Origin: Symsagittifera roscoffensis | Lineage: Eukaryota > Xenacoelomorpha > Acoela > Convolutidae | Length of the DNA: 64,000 nucleotides | Assembly (NCBI RefSeq): GCF_963678635.1 | Contig: NC_087071.1 | Location: forward strand, 37,659,858-37,723,857 | Direction: 5' to 3' | Shown here: piece after piece, positions 55,623 to 64,000 of the stretch | How positions within the stretch are numbered: position 1 is the first letter of the stretch | Layout of the letters: every line of letters starts with the position of its first letter | Program-made: the position numbers and the translations under genes | The notes under the pieces: generated by a model | Told to the model about the DNA's origin: nothing | Database searches by the model: none | What the model saw: the letters and a program-made list of their open reading frames with translations, nothing else

Positions 55623-58480
55623 TCTCTCTCCTACAATTGCCGTATAATTTAGAACCGGATTCATAAAAGAGGGGATTTTTCACAAAGAGCGGGAAAACAG
55701 ATAGATAAAATTTGTGGGCATACAATGAAAAACAGGCTGCCAAATTGGAAATGGAAAAGGAAATGGAAACAGGAAATCGTTAATTATTGATAGGTATTGT
55801 AGTGATCAGTAGCGTGCTGAATAGGGGGCTTCATTTTTGAATGCCAAATTTTCTCTAAAGGATTGTGCTTTCAGTACTTTTTTACAATATAGATTTTGGT
55901 CGATCATTCCTATTTTTTTCGAGAGAGCTTTTGGCGCCAATCATTGAATCAGAGATATCTCAGTTTTGTAGAAAATTTTATGTCTAATTCAGGCCAATCC
56001 CAGTTGTACGAAAACTTTTGCGATGGTTCAGGGTTATTTCATGGCTTTTTATCAGCGATGGTCATGGATAAATTAGCCATGTTAAATCCCTGAATCAGCG
56101 ATGAAAAAAATTTCAGAAAATTTTGATTTGATTTTCAAGTTTCGTTATGTGTCTAGTTTGTGGTAAAAATTAATTAAAAAAGGTTGGAATTGCTGAAAAT
56201 TCAACCATTTTTCCGATTGCAATTTCGCGCGTGCAAAATTTTATATTTATAAATCTTTTGAATGATAGCATAGTATTATCTGGGACAAAAAGTCATGTGG
56301 CCCATAGAAAAAATCTGCGAATTAGAAAAATACTTTTTAAGGTTCATCTAAACTAGCGAAATATATTCCCAACAACCTATAGAATTTGAAAACAAAGGTT
56401 TAAAAAAATTCATTACTTAGCAGATATCAATTTTATAACACCTGACTTTATATTCCATCGTTTTGAATTAATTTTTTCGCGAAAACTTCAGGGTGATTGT
56501 AAGAATTAGTTTTCAAAGAGATCAAAAATGAAATATCAATTGAATCAAAATTTTTCAAAAACTGCATTGATCATTGGAGCTTATTTTAGAAAAATCAAGT
56601 GACAAAACAATTCAATCAAAATTTTTATCGGTTGAATTGATTGTTAGAAAAATCAAAATCGAAGCGTGAATTGAATCTTTGATAATCATAAAGACAATAA
56701 AGGGAAATGAGGTATACAGTTCAGGGATACTGTCTCTCTAAAGTTTTTTTATTCCCTGTCATTTTCTTTAATGTCATTATCATTTTTTATAGTCTTTGGC
56801 AAATTTTTTCTAAGTTTTGATTGCATTCAATATTCATTGATATAGCATTGATCTAAATCGGGCTGCTTCTGAAAAAAAACACTGAATGATGTGAAAATTT
56901 ATTGATCATCGTCTTTAAAAAAATCGAGAAAGTTGATTGCAATTCATCAAATACTAACATCAAATTCAAGTGCGAAAATGACGCGAAGAATTTTCGGATT
57001 TTGTGCAAAACAACTTTAGTTTCTTTTAAAAGTTTCCAATAATCAAACGGAAGATAATGTAGCTTCAGAGAGGATGTCGGTAGAAAAACCGTACATTCGC
57101 TGTGAACCAGTTTGCGAACTGGATTAAAAAAAACTTCTAGCAACAAGAAACTGCGTACATATTGTTGCACTACTTATAACATAATTTTTCAGATATCCAT
57201 CTTTGGCCAGTTTTTTTAACCGCCTGAGAGTCATTCAGGATGACGACATTAAAACTTCTAAGACTGAATAGCTTACGTAGAGTTTTCAAATCTAATCCAG
57301 ATAAAACATCTGTCAGGTAACCCTCTTAATTTTCTGTAAATTAGCTCTCGAAAAATTTGTGCCCACACCCCTACTTAATCTATGGACTATGCTAGTAACC
57401 AGCAACTGAAAAAAAAAGTGGCTAAATTCAAGCTCATTTCAAATCGGGGACAAACTTTGTAATCGATCTTAATTTTTTTTACTCCGTTTTTGTGTAAGCT
57501 TTTCGAGACGAAACAGCCTAAAAAGAAACAAATTTCAATTTTTCAGCGGCATTTTTAGGCAGTAACAAGTTTCTTTTTTCATAATCTCAGCTCGCAATTT
57601 TCGGCCCTACTTTTTTAACGGAAATAAACAAACCGTCTGTTTTATAAGTGTAGGCAAAGTTGACGCTGTATTGAACTACTAAACCAAAACTAGAAAAAAA
57701 GAATACATGAAAACCAAAAAACAGAGTTGTAATTTTTAAAATAAATAAATAAAACTAATACATCTGGGAAGCGTCTACAAAATAAAACATAACTGGAACA
57801 AACTCATCAAACATCTATAAGAGGATGAAGGAAAAATTCTGTCGAGAATCTTGCAAAATTATTTTATTTTATTAGAAGTTAACTGCAAGCTTTGGATGTA
57901 TTGCAAGTGTTTTGCAGTTTGAGGTTTTTTTAGTTATAATGGTTTTGTATTACTCACTGTTTTAGCTCTGTGACGGATGGCTATTAAGACATATGTAAAA
58001 ACTAAATGCACCAAACTTTCTAACCTTCAAATGTTTAATAAAGCACTTAATATTTTTTACATAATACTGCTTTAACTCGGCTTGAATATGCACAAAAGTT
58101 AATGACTCAATTTAAACTGCAGCTGCTTAAAATATAAGAGGTAGTTGATGATGATTAGAAAGTCAAGTGTCATTTTAGATTCATTATCAGTGGTACTTTT
58201 GACAATATGTTTAAAATTTAATCGCAAATAATTTGGTTTTCCAGATGCAAATTGATTAATTTTTCAGATGGAATAATATCAAATTTTGAGTTCAATCCAT
58301 CTGAAAGTGTTGTTTGGCAGTGGGCCTGAGTTTCCTAGCAAGCGGAACTTAAACATTTCCAGTATTCTTTCAAAATTTGTTTGTCTTTTTCTTGCTTTTC
58401 GCTTATTTTATTGAAATTGTTGTATCCGTTTATTTGATTAAAAAAAAACGCACTGAAAGTTCCACTTGCGAGTTTCGATT

Positions 58481-58696
58481 ATGCAAAAAATTCAGCAAAC
58501 TGGGTATTATAAAAGCACTCGCTCAGGTGTTCCGGGTCTTGTACATTACGATGATAAGGCCAAGTACTGTGACTGTGGTTTGAACTCTTCATGCCTTACC
58601 TCTGAAATCCGCAAATTGGTTTTGGGTTCCTCAACATTTCTAAAACTCCGAAAAATTGGTAATTTGATAAATCGAAAGGTAAAGACAACTTTTTAG
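58481..58696 (+). CDS. Unrecognised 71-codon ORF
   Basis: The open frame starts MQKIQQTGYYKSTRSG and contains a compact motif, KYCDCGLNSSCLT. No signal peptide precedes it in frame and no splice-supported upstream exon was found. GC in its central 100 bases is above the local background, the only reason to list it. It may be a stray ORF in repeat-rich DNA. Confidence 0.15.
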   Translation: MQKIQQTGYYKSTRSGVPGLVHYDDKAKYCDCGLNSSCLTSEIRKLVLGSSTFLKLRKIGNLINRKVKTTF

Positions 58697-58789
58697 AGGA
58701 TCCCGCACACAACTTTTCTTGCATTTCTCACTGGGTTCCAATATTTCTAATGGGTTGCACGATTTGTCAATTAACGATTATTTTAGGTC

Positions 58790-59045
58790 GATAAAATTCG
58801 GTTATCGAGCACCCCCAGAACAATATGAAGACACTTTTTTTACTAAAAACTTTGCGCCGCAGACAATTTTTGAAAAAAGCAGGTCAAAAAAAAATTGTTT
58901 TTAAGCGCTTCTTGAAAAACTTTCACCAAAAACTTGCATTTTTCCGGCGCGCGCTCCCCTTCAAACGTACTATACGTTGGCGCCAAGGGCGCCTTTAGAA
59001 AAAATTTAGTGTCAAATATCAGCGGTTAAAACTAATCTTGCATTT
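58790..59045. mobile_element. G-tract MITE, diverged copy left of the second Ty3/gypsy fossil
   Basis: Shares GGCGCGCGCTCCCCTTCAAA and GGCGCCAAGGGCGCC with the other members. The long G run is missing. It is the last recognisable repeat before the LTR region of the plus-strand element. Confidence 0.45.
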
Positions 59046-59099
59046 TGATTGTTCAGGTTTCATGATTTATCAGTAACTTTTGTTGACAATAAAAATAAA

Positions 59100-62000
59100 A
59101 CTTTTTTTCAGCATCGACAAGTTGAGGAGCCTGTTGTGATTGGATCTTATTTTGCATTTATTGCAAACCTTATTTACCCTAATTAGATTTAGATAACAGG
59201 TCACTCTTATATGACCTTAACTGGCCATTTTCTCCGGCGGAGAGAATGATCTCTCATTGTTTTAATGTTTTAACTTACCGACTAATTCACTTTAATTCTT
59301 TATTCTTTTTCATAGTTTTAACTTAGAATTAGCTACAACAAAGTAACATTTTATCATGGCGCAGTCAAATAACGAATCTAACATAAGAGGAATACCTTCA
59401 TTTTGGCAAAACCATACTGTAGATCCCCCCATTCCCTGGGAAGATTGGAGCGATCTGTTTCACTTAGCTATAATTGGTAAAAGGAATATAGACATAGAAA
59501 ACTTACTAAATCCTTCGGAGAGACATCACCCTCAACCTCCAAATTTAAAAATCCGATGGACGGTGAAACAGATAACCAAAGACAGTCGAGAATGGAGAGA
59601 AACACCCAAGAACAAAGACGATATGACGAAGAGGAATCAGCCTCCACTAAATCTGAAACCAACCAATTCAATGGAATGCGACTAGAAGAAGCAGATAAAA
59701 AATTACGATCAGTCCTATACCTAGCATTGGGAAACGAAGGAAAAAGGATTTTCGGACAAAAATTTACCAAGGTGAAAATCTTACAAATCTCTTTTAAAGA
59801 ATTTTGGGACTTCCTAGCGATCGCTTTCGTAAGAAAGACAAACGTCACATTTGAACGAAATAAACTGCTATACCGAAAACAACGGGATAGAGAATCGCTG
59901 GAACATTTTTGGGTTGCCTTAGCAGAAATGGCAAAAAAGTGCGACATAGCCGCAGGAGAAGAAGAGTGGATACGAGACATTTTCATAAACAACATGAAAA
60001 ACTACGACATCCAAAGAAAACTGCTAACAGAAACTCTTCCCCCACGAGAAGCACTAAACGTAGCGCTCATAGACGAAAAGGAAATTTTAAATCACCTAAA
60101 ACTAATAAACAATTTTAAATCCAACGGATCATCCGTACATAAATCACACTGCCACTTTAACGTTAAAAGAGAGCCAACTCTCAATATTGAAAAAAGCAAC
60201 AACTGTATGAATTGCGGCGGAATCTTCTCAAAAGGCCACCTAGCAGTTTGCCCAGCAAAGGACACTACCTGTACTTCTTGTAAAAATAAAAGTCATTTTA
60301 CCAGACTTTGTAGATCTCGCCGTAAAAATGTAAACATTGTAAATTGTCAAATTGTAGATAATACAGATTTCAATCCGTCGGATATTCCGGATGTAAATAC
60401 ACACCATGTAGATAGAAAATGTTGTGGCGTCATAAACGCATGGTCGGAATCTGGACAAAGCGATAACGACGATTATTCTGTATTAACTACGATTTTTGAT
60501 GAAGTCAGAAAAGAATTGAAGAAATTATTGAATTTTGCCCTCGGAAAAGAAAATCAATTAATTTTAAATATACAAGTGGATTCAGCTAGCCCGATCAGCT
60601 TCCTCAAGAAAAACGTGTTACACGAATTGAAACTACGAGACCCTTGCTTGAAAATGTATCCGGTGGACAAGGCACAATGACCTTTACTGTGAATTCATGG
60701 ATAACGCCATAAACATTTCTGGAAAGGTGATACTTCCCATCTTCTCAAACGGTTGGTCACACAACGACTGTCATTTCTTCTTGACCGAGGGACACGAGAG
60801 AAATATCTTAGGAAATGACAATCTACCGAAAGTGGGGATAGAAGTCTCACAGAAGTACTTCCCGCATTTCCAGACTAACAAGCAGTGTAAGTCAATAAAT
60901 TCCATCTCTCAAACAGACAAAGATAGGGAAACTCTAAACATATAAAAAACATTAAAAAAATTATTCCTTCGGATTGGCAAAATTAAAAACCAGATGAAAA
61001 TCACCCATCTCACGAACCCCTAAAACCAATCCAACTAAAAGAAAGACGAGTCCCCCTACACTTACTGGATTCTGTTAAAACAGAACTCAACAGATTAAAA
61101 GACGAGGGACATATTAAAAAACTAGAAAATTGTGACGAAGATCGTTTTTTCAGTCCAATAGTCATTACTTGCAAAAAAGACAAATCCATCAAGTTAGCTT
61201 TGCATTCAAAGTTTATAAATAAACAAATCTACAAGAACAAATACCAAATGCCGAACATCCATGAACTGGTAGACAACGTCGCGGCGCAAATTGCTAATGA
61301 TTCCATTGGAGAAGTGTGGTTTACTAATTAAGACCTAAAAAATGCATACAGTCAACTTGCATTAGATAAATTTACTAGCGATCAATGCAATTTTAGTATC
61401 GTGGGCGTTGATATTACGGGTACTTACCAATTTTTAACCGGCTTTTACGGACTAGGTGATATGCCTAACGAATTTCAAAGAGTAATGGAATATACGTTAG
61501 GTTCTATTGATTTTACCAACTGTTACTTAGACGACATTTTAATCGCTTCCAAAGGAACATTTTTAGACCAAAAGAACATTGTGTTAAGAATTTTATCAAC
61601 ACTGGACGAATTTAACTTCGCGGTCAAATGGTCAAAATGCAAATTTTTTCAAAAAGAAATAGAATGGTTGGGATTCAAAATCTCAAAAACAGGAACTATA
61701 CATTTATTTGATAAATCGAAAGCAATAAACGGCTTACCTGTTCCAAAGAACTTGAAAGAACTAAGATCATTTTTCGGATCTATAAATCCGTACATCAAGT
61801 TTGTCCCGCATTTAGCCTCTCTAGGAAGCCCACTTCGACCGCTACTCAATAAGAAATCGATCTTCTAATGAAATGACGACCATACGAAAGCGTTTGAGAA
61901 AATTAAACAAGAAATTGTAAATCTAACAGAGAATACCCATTTTGACGTAAAACGCAACACTAGAGTAAAAACGGACGCATCTCACAATGATTTGGGAGCT

Positions 62001-64000
62001 TTCCTTGAACAATTCCATGGGAATGACCGGAAAACAATTTCTTTTGCCTCTCGTTTTTTAAACCAACTTGAGTCAACATATTCTACGATCGAGCTCGAAT
62101 TTTTAGGGGTCGTATGGGCCGTCGAACACTACAAAAACTACCTTTACGGATCGGAATTCGAAGTAATAACTGACCACAAAGCTTTACTTTCCGCCCTCTC
62201 ACCAAATTTTGGAAATAAAACATATCATAGTAGATTAAAAAGATGGGTGGACAGATTGTTATCTTTTAATTTTACAATCAAACATCTAGCAGGAAAGGAT
62301 ATGGGCTTCACTGACTTTATTTCTAGGATTCCATCTGGAAAAGCCCTCCCAATATCTCATTACGACAAAGAATTTGTAGTGGAAAAAATTAATAAGATTA
62401 ACAAATCAATTAATCCGTCGGAGAAACAAAGAATTACCTGCTCAGCCATTGGTTCAAATCTGGAAAATTCCGATGACGCCAATTCATGTAATTACTTAAT
62501 AGCGTCAGTACTAAAACTAATAAACTCGACTTTCCCAATTTATTCATCTAATCACAATAGAACGGAATTTTGTACTTCAAATTGTATTCCAAGAGATTAT
62601 TCAAACACAAACCCAATAATTATTTCTATTTCTAATCCCGCATTTTTTTACTTCTTAGTTCTTAATTGTAGATTGATTAACTCGCCTGTAGATAGAAAAA
62701 TTGTAGATACTCTTAATATGAACAATAAGAATATTGTAATTAATCCCTCTACTTCCGGTATTTCAGTAGATTTAGATCTCCCGTTATTACCTGACCACGC
62801 TAATCTCGTTAAAAAATACCGCGAAAAGTTGAAGTTGCCGGATCGACCCTTGGACTTGAAAATCCTCTTTAACGCCAAGCTGGTAGCCCTTTTGACAGAA
62901 GACGACCCCATGTTGAACCCGATAGTCAAGGCACTTCAAAACAAAGTGGAGAAGATTAATGCAAATTCCACTTACTTTGAACACTTCACCAGAGATTTAC
63001 ACGAATCCGACGGATTGTTATACATGGACGGTAAAATAGTTATACCTTTTACCCTGAGAAACGCGATGATAAAGACACTCCATGAAACTCATCCAGGTCA
63101 ATTCAGAATGAAGTATTTGGCCCAATACATCTGGTGGCCTCATATTAACAGGCAAATTTACTTTCATGGCATAAACTGCTCAGAATGCACATCAGCGGGT
63201 ACGAATTTGAAAACTGTTATCCCAAATTCACAAACTAGTAAACTTCCTCCATTATTGGAACCAAACGAAGAACTTAACTTAGACTACGCCGGACCCTTGG
63301 ATTCCTATTGGGGGTCAAACAAATATATTTTACATTTCCAAATTTTCCGTCTGCAAAAATTACGTCTTCCACTTCTGCAAAAACAGTTATCGAATGTTTA
63401 CAGGATTACATATCTTTACATGGTATACCGTATTCAATAAGGGTAGACCACGCGACTTGCTTTACAAGACAAGGTTTTAAATTATTCTGTGATTCGAACA
63501 ATATTAAAATAATATTTTGTACAGTAGGTGACCATCGTTCCAACGGATTAGTCGAAAAATTGGTACACACTGTAAAAATTAAACTACTTGCTATTTCACA
63601 AGAACTTCAAAAAAGTACTCTTCAAAACACCGTTTCAAAAATTATCTGGAATTTACGTTCATCTTATCAATCTAAAATCAAATGTTCTCCATTTGAAATT
63701 CATTATAACAGAAACCAAATACCATTTGGAAACAATTAGCTTCTGGTAAACCTTCTTTTGGAATTTTAGACAAAGGGAAATCTATACTATCTAAAGAACG
63801 GGCAAATGACTGGAACTCGGACGATAGACTCGAGGATGGATACAAGGACGACTTGGTAGCGAAAAAGAACAAAACACCAGTCGAAAAGGGCTATGACACT
63901 GATTACGCCTCATCCTCGAAAATCAAGTCCGATAGAATACCCCTCCAACCCCCTTCAAAGGTAAAACCCTTCGGAAAACAAACGGTAACATCAATCGAGA
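59100..64000 (+). mobile_element. Ty3/gypsy LTR retroelement fossil, runs off the window
   Basis: Parts: probable LTR or leader to 59,355; gag (59,356 to about 60,680) with a Cys-rich knuckle region (CMNCGGIFSKGHLAVC, then CTSCKNKSHFTRLC); protease (about 60,560-60,900, with QVDSASPISFL); reverse transcriptase (about 61,000-61,868, with the YLDD motif); RNase H (about 61,960-62,350, with TDHKALLSAL); integrase (about 63,050-63,740, with HETHPGQFRMKYLAQYIWWP and a DHRSNGLVE motif); and the start of a post-integrase region. Same family as the intron 1 element but clearly diverged. It is broken in a handful of places. No 3' LTR lies inside the window. Confidence 0.85.
59355..59366 (+). other. 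tRNA-Ser-type primer-binding site overlapping the gag start
   Basis: The gag ATG is the first part of ATGGCGCAGTC; TGGCGCAGTC matches the primer site used by tRNA-Ser-primed Ty3/gypsy elements such as 17.6 and 297. The intron 1 copy has a similar TGGCGCCGTC at its gag start (53,363-53,372). The LTR would then end just before 59,356. Confidence 0.5.

Larger units (their letters stand above)
54407..59100. other. 5' flank of the two-transmembrane gene, mostly featureless
   Basis: AT-rich. It should contain the promoter of the minus-strand gene, but no clear TATA or initiator was assigned. It holds only the weak ORFs at 55,403 and 58,481 and a diverged G-tract MITE at 58,790. Confidence 0.4.

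Overview
The window is AT-rich animal DNA with GT-AG introns. It holds one stretched host gene, one compact host gene and a large load of transposable elements and tandem repeats. The LINE type (CR1/L2/Jockey-like), Ty3/gypsy elements with a tRNA-Ser-type primer site, small secreted-peptide genes and lack of any bacterial-style operon all point to an invertebrate metazoan. A tunicate such as a large-genome larvacean is possible, but the sequence does not prove it.

The main result is a six-exon gene on the minus strand from 54,382 down to 26,972. I assembled it by matching splice sites and codon phase, and all five junctions fit with no adjustment. It encodes a 325-residue protein: a charged disordered N-terminus, two transmembrane helices, an amphipathic helical stretch and a charged C-terminus. 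Its layout resembles SLATT-type two-transmembrane proteins, which is a tentative call. Its 978 coding bases are spread over 27.4 kb because the introns are full of repeats. Intron 1 holds a rearranged Ty3/gypsy element. Intron 3 holds a long foldback element and a 41-copy, 65-bp satellite. Intron 4 holds an A/C-rich env-bearing retroelement fossil. Intron 5 holds a stem-loop-ended nonautonomous repeat. The satellite unit is the end of exon 3 plus its 5' splice site, so the array copies a donor site about 41 times.

Layout from left to right. 1-14.5 kb: no convincing gene; GTCG-rich minisatellites, an essentially identical 1,071-bp tandem duplication and old repeats. 14.5-18.8 kb: a decayed LINE with 5' monomers. 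20.4-23.8 kb: a two-exon gene for a six-cysteine secreted peptide, with a decayed paralog split by two copies of a 520-640 bp repeat family. 27-54 kb: the two-transmembrane gene with its repeat-filled introns. 55.4 kb: a possible tiny spliced ORF. 59-64 kb: a second Ty3/gypsy copy that runs off the window.

The two Ty3/gypsy copies and the env-bearing element are fossils with several breaks each and are described only as such. Domain names come from reading motifs by eye; no database search was run.
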